DNA of 64,000 bases, taken from the NCBI GenBank assembly GCA_038501625.1, contig JAZAYU010000003.1, positions 3,351,001 to 3,415,000 of the forward strand. Reading direction: 5' to 3'. Numbering within the stretch: position 1 is the first letter of the stretch; the number at the start of each line of letters is the position of its first letter. A program made the translations under genes and the position numbers. The stretch is from Corbicula japonica (taxonomy: Eukaryota; Mollusca; Bivalvia; Venerida; Cyrenidae). This document shows, piece by piece, positions 13,270-27,189 of the stretch. The notes under the pieces are model-generated. The model made no database searches. It was not told where the DNA came from and saw only the letters and a program-made list of their open reading frames with translations.

Positions 13270-13636
13270 CTAAAATAGACAAAACAATGCACTTTAAAGA
13301 GAATGTGACTATGGAAAAGGTTTTAATTAAAACAACAACAACAACAACAAACAAGAGCACTAATAGGTATCAATTAAGGCACCACACTTTTTATGGTCAT
13401 CAAGCTGACTTTGTAAAACATTTACTGCATGTACAAACTATGCAGATGTGCAAGTTGATATGGGGCAATACTGGGACAAAAACAAAACAAATACTGTACC
13501 CACTTGATTAACAGATGTAGACTATAAACTAACAACATCTTCAAACATTGGGCTAATTATGTAAATACCATTAAATAACATCGTTACATAATGATCCTGC
13601 ACTCCTCAAATATATTTGGGAAGTACCTCATCTGTT

Positions 13637-13672
<36 letters not shown>

Positions 13673-16600
13673 CCATCAATCAAGTACAACAACAACAACT
13701 GACTCTTCACTTTCCCGATTCATTACCTTTGTCTGCTACAATGTAGACATATTGTAATAAGAGCTGTGAAGTAAGCTTAGACAAACGAAACAAGCCAATT
13801 CATTAATTAAAACCACCTTTCAAGTTTATTTAAGATCAAGACATCAAACACAATCAGATCTGCACCAGTGAACTTCAAAGAAACAAATTACATGAAAATA
13901 AGTTCCCTCCCTTCTGCCTGGCGGCTGTCAATAATATATTCATCTGTTGAATAATAATCATTGCAATATGCACTTGATAACATTCCCTAGAGCCTATGAT
14001 CATATATGGCAATCCCAGGCTTTGAACATGAAATTGATTTCAGTAAAAAAATTGCCAGTTGTGTCTGGACAAGAATAATAAAACAACTTGGATCATGAAA
14101 ATGATTGTATTGCTTCTAATATGCAGATGGTACAGATAGTAATAGCATCTTCCAGATCATCTGTATAAAACCTGGTAACCATTCAAGGAAACAAACTACA
14201 GAACTGTTCATCAATGGGTGGGTAGGTGTAATTGGGGGAGGGGGAATCAAAACGGTCCATTAATAGTGTTCAAAGGACAGTTTCCTAAAAAGCATACAGT
14301 CTAGACACTTATTAAACTAATTTATGTGACACATAATTATATCTCGTTTGAGGAAGAGAGAAGATTGTCTTTTTGCATTGCCATGAATTAACAAAAAAAA
14401 ATAAGTAGCACTTGTTAAAAAATTGTTTTCTGTCCTTAAACATTTTCACTAAAATTTGAAACTTAACTGTTATTGATCAAAATGATAATACATGTTTTGA
14501 GATCAGTTACTTCATTTAACCCACCAACTATTTCACCACTTAGCTGTACCTCATACACACCTTTGGCCTACAGCTATTTGATAAATCTATCCTTCAATAT
14601 TGTAACATTATTAACCTACTAACAATTTAGATCACAAGATGAGTCATTGTTAATGGTTGAGTAAAATTGCTCTAAATAACTTACATTGATTCTTTTTGAA
14701 TGCCCAATTTAACAGCTGGATAAAGATAATTGCTGAAGATTATTTATAAAACTGAGATTAGAGACAAGTCTTAAATCTCAAGCATCTGATTTGCTGAAAT
14801 GGCGACCAGTCACCATTTCAGTCAATCAGATGCTTGAGATTTGAGACTGGTCTCCTGATTAAGTTTTAAATCCCAGGCTTGTGGCCAATGACAATAGCTA
14901 GGGAAACATGGTAGGCAACTAGCACTGTCGGGCAAGAACTGATGAACTGCAGTTGGAGCTAACTAGATCACCTACTTATGATGCAACTCTTGCAGCTAAA
15001 AATATCCTCTCAGTGAAGGAAAAGAGTATTATTGACTGATGCCAAGTCAGCAATTGTCTGCCAGCCACTCTCATTAATGAATATAACCAATGCAGCATAA
15101 TGCAATCATTGAGTTGCCTAATGTTAACATAAACCAATTATTAAGGATTCAAAAGTTCTTTTACATTAATTAATATCTATTTATGAAGCTACATTTTGAA
15201 ACATCCTTCACATTGAAGGTGGATGCTGTGAGTTCGAACAGACATGATCAGTAGTGAATCTGAATACAAGGGCAGCACACTCCTGCTGTTTAAGCAGTGA
15301 AGACCCAGATAAACACCCAGTAAACCCAGACAGGGTCAGATGAAAGATTTCCAGAAAAAGGGTTCATTTGGATTAGTCTTATGGCAGTAACGTGTACATT
15401 TCCAACTCCCTGTCCAAACCCCCAATAAAAATTATATATCGCTGAAAAAAGGGTTTAAGCAACCCCACGGAACCCCTCTGAATTTGCCAATGCCAGGCAA
15501 TATTTTACATTTGTGTATGGATCCACTGACCATTTAAATGATGGAACATAGCAAAAATGAACTAAAGTAAAAAGAAAGCAATTGTAATTATATCCAAACA
15601 TGAAAATATGCCTCTTATAAAAATGCAAATGATTTCAGATCAATTTTCCAATCACTTATTTCTTATACAAGTCATATAATGAATGAGTCCCTGCCCTGAT
15701 ATCTGATACTAAATTTAATTACAATCTAGTCACAATACAACAATTAGGGGCCACACATCATGGGCCCCATTGATCTCATTAAACATAATTGTATGATCCC
15801 TGGGAAGTATTTTATGACTATTCTGTTAGCATGACATGTGGTCCAGAATTAATTACTAATAGTTGTAAGTGAAATTACTGATCACCATACTTGTGAATTC
15901 ATGTTTTATAATGTTACTGTCAGACATGCAATTGAAAAAAAAAATGAAAGGAATCTGTACTAAACATGGAATAAAAAGATTCTTCTATTATTTGCATATC
16001 TAAGCACTAACCAACTTTATTCATGATCATATAAAAACTGTGAGATACCTGTGATATATTAGTGAAACATACGGAATGCAATTCTTCATGGTTAGCACAC
16101 TGCCAGACATTCACCTATATTTTACTATACTTTAATATGCCTTGTACAAGAAGGATTGAATCATCAAGGGAGTGGTTTCATACTGCTGTTGGAAATCTTA
16201 TCAGTATCATACCACATGTCGGCACATCTGCTTCTGTTTCCTCCTGTCTGGGTTGTGTTACTTTTACAGTTAAAATGGGGGGAGGGGATACAGACATTAA
16301 GTGAATGATCAGCATAAGTTTAACAGAGAAACAGATACAAGTACATTAATCTGCACATCACAAAAACTAACTCTAAGTCTCTTAACTGTGACTTGCCTCA
16401 GATGGTAGCTTGTCAAGACCCAGATGTGACCATGTATTCTCACACTGTTAAGGGTCTACTGCTATTCAGTTCATAACTTTTCAACAAAAAACCTTCATGA
16501 ACAATTACTGCAGGCATCCCAGAGCAATTCACTTATAAAGCAGGTTAAGGATTCACTGACAACACTTCTATCGCTTCTTTCAATTCATACCCCTCACCCC

Positions 16601-19600
16601 CAACAAAAGCAAACTTTGTACACCTCTGCTGTTTCCAGCTTTGGCACTAAAGCTGTACAAAATAGTAACACCCCATCTGGCAGATCTCTCAAAATGAAAA
16701 ACTTCTAACCTTGGTGTCAAAAAGTCATTATTCAAGTTTACAGCAGTTTACATAACAATTCATGGGTGTCAGGTTGCCTTAATTCTTGAATGGCATGTCA
16801 AGTTTGATAGATACTGTGTTACAATTATCATCAAGACACTGATTAGTATCCCATAAAACAACAATAAAATCTGTATGAGAAAGAATAGCTGTTGAAAGTG
16901 TTTTCATTATGATAAATTCAAAGCATCTTTCTTCATTTATCGATGTGTTTTAGTAGAGTCAAAAGGGAAATTTGCATCCAATTAATAACTGACTAACCAG
17001 GTGTCAAACTCAAAATTCACATGCTTACAAGATGAACTAAAGGTATGGAAACCTTTGTTGATTTTGTACATATTGAAGTTTCAAAATTATTTACCAAAAC
17101 TATCAGATTTTTTTTTTGAAAAGGTCTTTTTAAATTCAATTATTTTATGATCAAAATACAGTTGAGTGTATGGTCCTGATCTAGGGAGCATATATATATA
17201 TATCCATTTCCAGTCCAAGCACACCTGCACCCTGCCCAGATCCAACACAATAAAAAAGCAATGCCTTACCATTGCTTTATATGCAATACTGTACTTGTAA
17301 TGAATAATTTAAAAACTAAATAAATTCAGGTGAGATAACTTAGTTTGCCATTCTTATTATGTACTATAAAATATAAAAATACTGAAGGCCAATGTACACT
17401 TAATCATAGTCACACCTTAGAAAACTACAACATATTTAGTTTTATATGGTCACTGGCCGGTCATATGGAGAATTACACAAGCTCTGACCGAGGCAAACAT
17501 GAATACCTGTGGTAAATAGTTTAGAAAATAAATCATTTATTTATATGCTGCAGCTGCTAATGGCAACTTCAGATAGTAATATTTTCATGAAATTTTAGTT
17601 TTCACTTACCTTTTCTCTAATATGTGAGTAAAGAAATTTCAAAGTTACAACTTCTGTTTAACCTACTAGTTTAACCTATTATTGCATGAATATGTCGTAT
17701 ATCACATGGGCAACCAGTGTAAATCAGATATGCTGGTACATCTGTGGATCAGATATGCTGGCACATCTGTGCTGGCACATCTGTGCTGGCTAATCTGGAT
17801 CTACACTGGTTACCCATGTGATAAAAGACTAAGCAATGGAGTTAAACTGTATCATTTCTCATCACTAAGCAAACTAAACACCATACTTTCACACCCATCC
17901 ACCAACAACATGTGGGCTATACTTACATTTTCCAATAAGTGAGATCAAGAAATGGGCTGATTTGGTGCTGTAATGATTTCTTGGGTGGATTGAGATTGAT
18001 ATGTGAGAGATTTGAACCCTGGCTGTCCTCCAAGTCTGATTCATCGCTATCTGACATCGGCTGACTGAACAAATCGGACTTGTCTAAACTGTCATCATAC
18101 CCTGAAAATAAAGATCACAGAAACCATTAAATAAGAGGGATTTAGAAGGTTGTGTGTAAGGCCATATAAAAGGGCAGCACAACACTAGAAATGATAATAT
18201 CTTCACTTAAAGTTGTTTTATATATATAGAATTGCAAAACTGAAAGAAATGAGACAACAAGGCAGTAAGACAAGACTGCTCATTCATATTCCTGAGCAAT
18301 ATGAGACTCGCCCACACAAATATGTGGGTAATTCATAACAATTTGTACATGCAATATGGATCAGACTCCTATTATATTACACCGGCAAAAAACATTTCTA
18401 TTATCAAAGTCAGTAATCAAACTAACATTTACTGAGGTTTAAAAACTGCCTTGCAAAACTTACAAGGATACAAAATGCTCCTACAAAATATTAATACAAC
18501 TTCAATTGCATTTCTTGCCAAATACATGTACAGCTTCCTGTTCATCGATGCAAAACAATATTGATCTCGAAATTCGAGCACACATAAAATGCTGCACTGC
18601 AGACTTGAGAAAGAATTTAATTATGGAATTCCTGGAGTTCATCCCAAGCCAGACAACTTCTGTAGGAGTAACCGATCAATATGCAATATTCTTCACCTAC
18701 TTTTTCATCAATGCACAAGAATGGAGTAAACAACAGTTGTTGACAGTAAACAAGCTATGATGTAGAACATAATTATATGTGCATCAATGATCTATATGGG
18801 ATCAAATCAGGTCAACAACACTAGAAAAACTTGAGACTGTTTATCTGATCACTTTTCACTTTTCTAACCATTTTAAAAAGTCAGACAGGTCATATAAGCC
18901 AACTTCCTGGTTTCATTATTTTGAAAGAATTAATTGGCAGTGGTTTTAATTTGTAAGAAAACCACAGAAGGGAAATGACTGCCAAGACTGCATGCAGTGT
19001 GACAGGCAATCAATCATACAGCCAAATGCATTTGTTAATTGGCTTAATCATGACTTTTCCATCACCTTTTGGACTGTAAAACATCAATATTCAGTGTCTA
19101 TATTAATTTCAGTATCAGTTTAATCAGTGGAAATCTGTAAATCCAGTCAGAGAAATTATTCCCATTATTTTATTGGAAGGGCCCTCAGTTTGTTGTTCAC
19201 AGCATTATTCACAAATTCTGAGATCTTAATCCTAATGCTCCCATAATGCCCTGGTTTACAGCAGCTTTCCAATCTGGAGACAGTGACCTCTAACCTTTAT
19301 CCTGATGACAAAGGTTACTTGAGTTCACTGCATGCAGAGGAGGGTGAATGACCAACATGCAAACAAATTGCAGCCAGCTGTAGGAGACATTGGTAGGATA
19401 AATGAAATTCCTCTTCACCTAATTACATTTCCTTCTTCATGCAGTACTTCCTCATCATTACAAATGGTTTGAACTGTAGTAAAGCTGATCTTTTAAACAT
19501 AAATGCACAGGTTCTTTAAAAAAGGGGGATGGCCTTATAAACCTTAAATCAGTTTGACCTTACACAGCAGCTACAAGATTATTCAAGTATCATTTATGTG

Positions 19601-22600
19601 TGCCATATTTCATTTGTAAAAAAAACAACACTCTTAAACATGACCATTTTGAAAACATCATTAACACCCTTCTTGCAGATTTAGGTGAATCACTGAAAAT
19701 TTGTCAATTTTTTAACACTCAGATCAATGAGTTTATTTCAAAAGGGGTTAAAAGCCTGAGAAAAAAAGGGATATGTTTAGCATGCAAAGTAGCAGTCTGG
19801 CATCTGGGCCTACACTGGTTGCAATTGCAACAATCGCCTTAAAAAGGGTTAACATAGGGATGTTTTCTTGAGACAAAGGTTCTCTTCCGTCACACACATT
19901 GTAACCCTGAGTACAACCTATCGTGTTTGCATGATTGGTGCTTTAATTATTCTGAAATTTCACATAGCACAAGGTTATATCTGTGCTTCGTTGCCAAATC
20001 AAAACAATCGTCAGTACATATATTATATCGAACATTAAATTTTACCTTTATGGGTTTTAATGAACTATGTGTACGTGAATGGAGGAAACCCGTAAAACTA
20101 ATTACATTTAAAACTGGACATGCATTCTCCAGTGAATACAAAATGGATTTCAGGTTCATTGAATTACCAAGCTGAACAGAGGTCATTTACCTTGTCTGAG
20201 GTCTTTACTTGAGAAACTTTCTCAAAAAGTATCACCTATTATGGGCTGAAGATTATAAATCTGAGATTTGAAACCAGTCTCAAATCTCAAGTATCTGATT
20301 GGCTGAACTGGCAACCGGTTGCCATTTCAGCCAATTAGATCCTTGAGATTTGAGACGGGTTTCCGATCTCAGCTTTATAATCTTGGGGCCTGATTTTAGA
20401 CTCTACTAGGTTAGTTTCTGGTAAAGCAGAATACAAATCTACACAATATATTCAGGAAGAGATGTAAATTGTTCTGACAGACCAGCAAAATATTCATCAT
20501 GTTAACCCACTAGGAATACTCTAGAGTTCCCATAAAACCCTCTCCATACATCAAGAGATAATAATGGACAAGTATTGATCACAAAACACATCCTTCAAGT
20601 TCATTGAACTTCCATGGAAAAATGAAGCCACAGCTAATAGCAAGCTGTTAATTAGGTGCTAAACCAAACCTTAATAATGGTCTGGAACCCATACAATTAA
20701 ACTTAACTGTTTTTTAGGGGGGGTATTAAACATGGTTATTGCACATCTGCTGTGAATCTGTTAATGAGGTGATCTTATTATGTGGGCAAGTTAAGCTGAA
20801 ATGTGGGGGGTAATGTAATAGGAGCTGTTTATTAATAAATGAAAAAGGATAGCACTTTTTCTGTCATCAAAGAACAGAAAAAAGTGAACTGTATAAAGCT
20901 CTATTTGAATCAATAGAGAACAGCAGCAAACCATCACAATCTGATCAGGGTCTACACCATCTTTAATATGAATAGTAATAAAATTCTGCAAAACATCTAT
21001 ATGAAGAATGAAAAGGCTTGTTCAAACTTAATCCACAACATAATAAGAATGTACAATATATAGCCACGTCCCTTTAGTATATTACTCCATTATTTCTCTA
21101 AAACCTTTAACTCACCTGATAATTCTTCTGGAAGTGGACTTGGAATGGAGGAGAAGGACTGCTGATGAAGTTGTTGTTGTTGATGATTCTGTGACGATGA
21201 TGATGAGCGATGTTTGGCTTTCAATGGGGATTTGTACTTCTGCATAGTGGGACTGAGTTGTTTCTTTATTTTGTGAGTTGATTTTGTTCCAGGACCTGCT
21301 CTAGCATCCACCACCTGAAAAAATAACAATGTTCATTTCAACATTGAATCTAACTACACATTACCAACAACATGCAGCCAATGCTGTATCAGTCATGAAT
21401 ATAGTCTGATTCCATATACCATAAAATAAGTACATCATTTAAGGACATGTCATTGGTAGAGTTAAAGGCTTTTAACAGTTTCTTTATTTAATATCACTTA
21501 GAAGCTTTAAACCATTCACCACAAAAATTGTCACAAAGTATTTTGCAGAAAAAAATGGCCTAAAATCAGGTCAGTTCTGGTTAGATCACACAAATGACTA
21601 GTTTAATGCTGGAAACAAATTGAGTAATCTAACTGACAGTTAGATGACAACAGTCTGATAGAGATCAATACATTGACTGACACAACTGAAGGAGTACCTT
21701 TGTCAGTTAAGTCGGTGAAATTATAACCAGCTGACTCAGAATCACTCTTTGAGCACCAAGAGACCTTATTGTATTGAATGAAACTTTGTACAACAGGGCT
21801 TGAAATAAAATCTTGGTAATAAACTTGAACAAGCAGAGGTAGGCCGTCTATTTCTTTTATGACAATAAAATTTCCAGTTACTTAAATAACATTAGAATAT
21901 ATGCTGAAAATGCAAACTGAACAAAAAAAGTACCATTTAGTTGGAACAGACTGCTTGAAGTCTTTATTTCCTTCCTATTATTGATTGGTCAATATATAAT
22001 TTGGCTTTGATCTGAACTTCAACAATATTTTCTTTAATCTTCTCTTTGTTTTAGTCATCTCAACAAAGAAATGTAAACAAATGTGTTTGCTTTTTACAAA
22101 AATGATTGCCCCAGTCATCACTTTGTCTGAGGTGTATTAGAAATAAACTATTGTGTTCACAAAGAGCATAGGGTCACATGCTTTATGGACAGGTCAAATT
22201 TACTGACCAAACAATGAGAACTGTCACTGACCACTTTGCACAAAGGTCAATACCTATTGACCATTTGCACTTAATTTTACTGTAATAATCTGTCAAGTCC
22301 AATACCACATGGGACATCAGGTAATTTAAGTCTTTATATTGAAAAATGGGTAAATGGACTTCAACAATTGTTAGTTCCTATAAGTATATACAAGAATGGA
22401 GGTTAATCTTTATTTAAGGGAAAAATGCCTAAGAACATGTAGTTTTCCATTCTATCATTCAATAATACTGACATTTATCTCATTATAGCCTGTCTATATC
22501 TTACTTTTTTTCATTTATAAAGGATGGTCAGCTGATATAAAGGGAACCCTGTAGACTATAGATCAAAATTAATGTTCATTTTATGAAGAAAATTTGCCAT

Positions 22601-25600
22601 TGCCTAGTATCCAGGCTCCTCAGGCTAGATAAATCTAGAAAGAACTAATTATGATACATAAATCTGTTGACATAACCGTTGCTGTGGATACAGCTAAATG
22701 TGGCAGACCTGACTGACCACAGCTGACCAGTGCAGCATACTGATACTGAATGGTTCAAGAGTTCAGAGACCTCCCCACAGGTCATATATACCATGATATG
22801 CCAATTACCATAAATACATCTGGAATGATCACATACAATGGGCATTTCAGCAGATCAATATGCTTCAACACAGATAATGCTCGAGAATGGAATGCATGTT
22901 AGAATATGCAAGGCAATGGTTACATTTTTCTATGAAATTTAAAATGAATAAAAAGGCTTTGACCATGTTTATGTAAGTTTAATACATTCAGGAAAAGGCT
23001 GTCTTTTCCAAACTAGAGAAATTACTTTTTTCTATAAATTTTGAAAAGAAAATGGTTATTATTTTTTTTATACTGTTTGTTTGGATTATAGTCAATAATA
23101 TTTATTCCATTTGCAAGTGGTTTCAGAACATAACATGTTCAATGAAAAAAAATTTCAGACAATTTCCTTTCACTTGCATTAATTTTATGTGTAGGTCAAG
23201 GAATGTCTTTTCATTTTAGTAAATGGTGTCAGTGGGAGGTGGTAACCAGCTCATAAGTGCGGTGACCTGCGGTTTACACAAAAAATTCAAAAAATACCGA
23301 GACAATTTCACAGAAAACTATACCACTGGGTTACTATCATGGCTACACAGCGTGACAGATGAAGGATTGATGGCAAAAACATCTGTCATAACTGTCAGTG
23401 CTATCATGACAAGTGTTTTCCTGTTACCTTAATGTATGATTGTCTTCATTTGACATGCACCTAGGTATTCAAATAAAAATGTAACCATTTTCATATTCAA
23501 ATGTCTAACAACTTATTATTCTTAAAATATCATTTACGACAGTTGTATATGCCCCTTTAAGTGACCTTAATAAACTGTTTAATAGAGAAGTCAAGGTATG
23601 ACACACTAACTGACTGGATTGTTTACATATCATGGCAACTTTGTGTTTGAAATGATCTAATATAGGTTATCTATTCAACAAGGAAGTCGTTGTCTATTGA
23701 CATGTTAAGTTTACTGTTTATCAAAGTGAGATCATACTGTCTATGCTAAAATTAATTTATCAAATTCTATATATAAAGTATTTCCATGAAAGAATTGCAC
23801 TGATAGGTGAATTGCCTCTTTTCAACGAATGACAATAATAGTTTTCTGGGTAGTTAATTATACATGTACTACAGTCTTTAATCAGGATAGTTATTTTCCT
23901 GTTTGATGAACTTTTTAAAACAATTAATTTATACATAAAATGTTATAATTTTTCTATATTTAAAAAAATTCATTATCACCATTCAGTGTCTGTGATGGTC
24001 ACTTATTTTGAACTTCTTTTTTGTTGGTCGTATCTTATCATGGTCTGTCTATATGTTACAAGTATTTCACAGTGGTTGGTCAATGGAATGTTTGACACAT
24101 ATCAGTGCCATGTGTGTATCTGGCAGCAGCCACATGGACCAGAAGTGTAAATCAATCAACTAATCATGTAATTATCAGTAAGAAGTGTGATCAGTAGCTC
24201 CAATTTCACGCCTACTATATTAACAACAGTCCACATGGACCCTCAGGCAATCTATAGTGTATTAGAATATGCATCTGGCAGATGTTAATAGGAAGCGTCA
24301 GTACTTTTCTTTAAACACTAATAGCACAAAGAATTGGTTCCTTATTTTTCTTTGACAGATTAATTGACACTAAAAATACAACTCTATTTCTTGTATATAC
24401 CGGTATGTTCCTTCTTTTTTCATTAAAAGAATGAGCAGATTTGTGTGTAACATGTGTAAGTGTAACATGTGATACAAAGTGAAAGTTTTACTAAAACCTT
24501 TAATTTTTTATGCTAATAGGATGTTTGTACCAGAATGGTACTCCAACTCTTTACACAAATTTCCTTCCGGCATACAGCTTTATCCATCTAAAAACTAACC
24601 AGTGCAAAACAGTTTAAAATCAGACAAATCAACTACTGAACTCAAAGTTTTGTTCTTTCTAAAATATTAGACAGAAAACACAGATTGTTACTGGATTTAT
24701 CGACCACATTCCTTCTCTGGAGAGAAATCAGGCCAGTAGGTTAAAACCAGTTACCAGAAATGAAACTAAACACCCAAAGGCATTAAATGTATGTTTTCAT
24801 GAATCATGATTATCTCATGTTCTGGAATCTCATGATAACTGTGAAATAGGATTTATGATATCAGAAGTTTGTCCCAAAAGTTTAACTGAAATGCAGGATA
24901 AAAACAAAATAATGAAATCTAAACCCCAACATGACCCTTTGGGATAATGAAATTGAAACTAAACCAATTACAATGGATTCATTCTCTGGCCATCTGCCCA
25001 ATTTAAAAATCAAAGACGCTGCTAAATTCGGTCATTTTGAGGTGAAGTGACCGTTGTGGTCAGTCGCTTACAAGTCATTGACACTTGCCTAGGATAGTTT
25101 GAACATTGACTGGTTACATGGGATAAACTTTCTGCGTAGGCAGGTTAAACATGGTGATACACTATGCAGGTTAAACATGGTGATATCTCAATGAGGTTCT
25201 ATTTGGTTTAAGCAAACATTCCTGTCAAATACCAGACTTAAGTATCTGTCAGTGGTAGATAACTTTCAGATGCACATACCATTGATTGATTGAATGAATT
25301 ATGACCTGTCAAAAAAATTAATTAAACCCTAACATGCTTAATAATGTAGAGGTTTATATGGGTGTTTAAAATGGAACAATGTAGACTCTGGTCAGACTGT
25401 GAAAGGTCTACACTAGTCGCAAATTTATTTGATATAAGCCATTTACTCTTAATCAATGATTGTGTGACCAAATTCACCAATGTAGACAAGATCAGCCTGC
25501 ACATCCCTACAGTCTGACAGTAAGTTTTAGATCTGTTTGATATTCTAACCAAGATGCACACTGAATCTGACCTTTATCACACTACATGAATCTTTAGGCT

Positions 25601-26122
25601 GAGCTTCGTCTACACTGGGCACAATATGGAATACAAGTCAAACCCAGGGAATTAGGTGTTAGTGTTGAAAATATTAATGACCTACATATTATTGAACTAA
25701 CATATTAATTATCTTTAATTATCTATCATACATTAAATTTACTACATAATTTGTAGCTTTTTAAAAAAATCAGATTAGTAAACAAAAAATTAAGAATTAG
25801 CTTTTGGAAGAAAAATAAGGATTTTACTCATCTGAATTAAACTATGTTCAATAAAGAAAAAGGGAAAAGAAATGTTTAAAAAGAAGTTAATTACATGATT
25901 CCAATGTCTGTTTGTTCCATCAGGTAGTTTCTTCCATCGTTTCACAAGCAATACACAGGCATTACAAATTTCACCACATCTCCTTTCCTGTATTCGAAAA
26001 CACTTCTGAAATTCATCCTCGTATTTTGTGCTGTCAGTAAACCTGGAGCTTGAGGATTTGGCTCGACAGATACAGCAACCTGCATTACTCCGGTAAATCT
26101 TTGGTTTATGGAAACTGAACAT
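12924..26122 (-). CDS. SINHCAF: SIN3-HDAC complex-associated factor (SINHCAF/FAM60A)
   Basis: The CDS is join(complement) 26122..25895, 21314..21116, 18101..17927, 13269..12924, giving 315 residues with every splice phase closing. In vertebrates this protein is a subunit of the nuclear SIN3-HDAC corepressor that helps repress cell-cycle and signalling genes. Residues 1-76 hold the highly conserved N-terminus: MFSFHKPKIYRS, then a Cys-rich segment (C16, C17, C19, C41, C49, C53, C56) with ICNACVLLVKRWKKLP, then HWNHVVDARAGP. A Ser/Gln-rich linker follows (QQQQ at about residue 120). The second conserved block is FLDLTYWK...CCGTIFKGMHGEVLVDPQLFKPCW. The human protein, as I recall it, is about 221 residues and ends soon after this block. 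Here about 80 further Ser/Thr/Pro-rich residues follow. The gene is head to head with the PPP6R gene. Confidence 0.95.
13636..13683. repeat. (CAAT)n microsatellite
   Basis: About eight perfect caat tetramers, followed by an interrupted copy, aaaccatcaatcaag. Confidence 0.9.
14738..14878. repeat. Fold-back MITE, copy 4
   Basis: Palindrome starting tataaaactgagattagag and ending ctgattaagttttaaatccc, with the centre ggcgaccagtcaccatttca. Confidence 0.87.
15335..15490 (-). repeat. Dispersed repeat shared with 2815-2995
   Basis: Read on the minus strand it has ggttgcttaaaccctttttt, then ccataag, then tctggaaatctttcatctga, in the same order as the copy at 2815-2995. Confidence 0.55.
17655..17832. 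repeat. Palindromic MITE with internal triplication
   Basis: The core caaccagtgtaaatcagata faces ggatctacactggttaccca. Between them the unit gctggcacatctgt is repeated three times in tandem (about 17737-17785), a local expansion not seen in other copies. Confidence 0.75.
17927..18101 (-). CDS. SINHCAF: SINHCAF coding exon 4
   Basis: This exon is too short and frame-split to stand out as an open frame. The acceptor is tattttcag and the donor gtaagt. It encodes GYDDSLDKSDLFSQPMSDSD, then ESDLEDSQGSNLSHINLNPP, then HQISPFLDLTYWK. FLDLTYWK is the conserved motif that leads into the CCG-IFKG block of the last exon. The upstream part is acidic and Ser-rich. Confidence 0.92.
20246..20392. repeat. 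Fold-back MITE, copy 5
   Basis: Palindrome starting gaagattataaatctgagat and ending atctcagctttataatcttg, with the centre ggcaaccggttgccatttca. It lies in SINHCAF intron 3. Confidence 0.9.
21116..21314 (-). CDS. SINHCAF: SINHCAF coding exon 3
   Basis: The acceptor is attttttcag and the donor gtgagt. The first codons complete the conserved HVVDARAGP motif, followed by a basic stretch (KSTHKIKKQLSP, KSPLKAKHR), SSSSSQ, a glutamine-rich run and PSPLPEELS. It corresponds to the variable basic/serine-rich linker of vertebrate SINHCAF. Confidence 0.92.
21315..25894 (-). other. SINHCAF intron 2 (between coding exons 1 and 2)
   Basis: A 4.6 kb AT-rich intron. A diverged palindromic-MITE remnant may lie at about 25325-25620 (gtagacaagatcagcctgca), and a 25 bp direct duplication containing caggttaaacatggtgata lies near 25140-25185. 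Otherwise I see nothing that can be named. Confidence 0.6.
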
Positions 26123-26150
26123 TGTCTCTATTTATCCAGTTAAAACACTT
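25895..26150 (-). CDS. SINHCAF: SINHCAF first coding exon
   Basis: The acceptor is tatttttcag with the exon starting at 26150. 28 nt of 5' UTR precede the ATG at 26122-26120. The donor after CAT (His76) is gtaatt. The ATG choice is firm because MFSFHKPKIYRS is the conserved N-terminus of the family. The exon holds all the Cys residues of the N-terminal zinc-finger-like region. Confidence 0.95.
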
Positions 26151-26913
26151 CTGAAAAATAAAACAAGTAACTGCTCTAAATTAAAACTGCATCACTTAAC
26201 ATCATGGTAATACATGTATAATGAATCAGTAGAAAACGCCCACACTACATCGCTCCAATACTACAGTAAACACATTCATGCATAACTGATCACAACGCAC
26301 TGTCTGACATAGTGATATTGGAAAATCTAAGTGCAGAAAGACCAACAAAACGTACATAAATTATACATGCATTAAGATACTGGCAACTGTTCCTTTCACA
26401 GTAAAAATCAAAACATTTTCTAAAACTGAGTCCAAATCAACACTGAATCTATTTTCAACATCCTTCAGAAACATAAACCAAAAAAAGTGCCTGACATATG
26501 TTTCCTGTATGTCTATTGTAACTAAAAATTTATTCAAATGAAACAACAGTTGGGGCTTTGTTGTCTGATCTGGACATTCTTACTGGGGGATGACCCCAAC
26601 ACTTATGTCTTAATGACCGGTGTTTTGGTCTGCTTGGGAAACAAAGAGCTTTTTTTACAAAACAGGACACTGTCTGATTAAACTACTGTTTTAAAGGCAG
26701 CAAAGAAAATGTCAAAATATTATTAAGTTTAAATTAATAGAGATGATTTTTTAAGCTTTCAAAAAACAAATTCAGTATTTTTGGGAATGTGGATCAAAAC
26801 TTGTATTCTTTATCCAATTTAAACAGGCCGAGGGTCAATAATTCTATGGTCAACCATATTTTTTTATGAATATTCATGGAATAATAAGACAAAATATCAT
26901 TAATAGAAATTAT

Positions 26914-27189
26914 GGGCCAACTTGATTTGTCAAGACGACTTACTCTGGCATATGCCAATTCCTAAACGGGAACAGGAAAATCACTTTATTTGTTCCGAGA
27001 CTAAGCCAGGACAAACCGGCGCATGCCGAATACGCTGGTTACGTCTGAGCGGCGAGCGGGTAACAACAACAGCTTTTGACACCATTTAAGTTTAGCCGGA
27101 ATGCTTGAGTCATATTTCACACCGGTGCGAGCTGATTGGTGACTGGTTAACGCAGGTTTGTAAGCCGTCTTGGCAAATCAAGTTGGCCC
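26914..27189. mobile_element. 276 bp TIR MITE in SINHCAF intron 1
   Basis: Terminal inverted repeats of about 30 bp: gggccaacttgatttgtcaa at the left and ttggcaaatcaagttggccc at the right, with gacgacttac facing gtaagccgtc further in. The interior is GC-richer than the surroundings (gagcggcgagcgggta). No open frame for a transposase is present and the target duplication is unclear. Confidence 0.85.

Larger units (their letters stand above)
13270..17926 (-). other. SINHCAF intron 4
   Basis: This 4.7 kb intron contains a (CAAT)n tract at about 13638-13672, a fold-back MITE at 14738-14878, the dispersed repeat at 15335-15490 and a palindromic MITE at 17655-17832. No coding signal is seen. Confidence 0.8.

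Noticed and set aside
25790..25894. Continuation of SINHCAF beyond HWNH as an open frame
   Set aside because: A gtaatt donor at 25894 and the family motif HVVDARAG in the next exon show that this stretch is intron.
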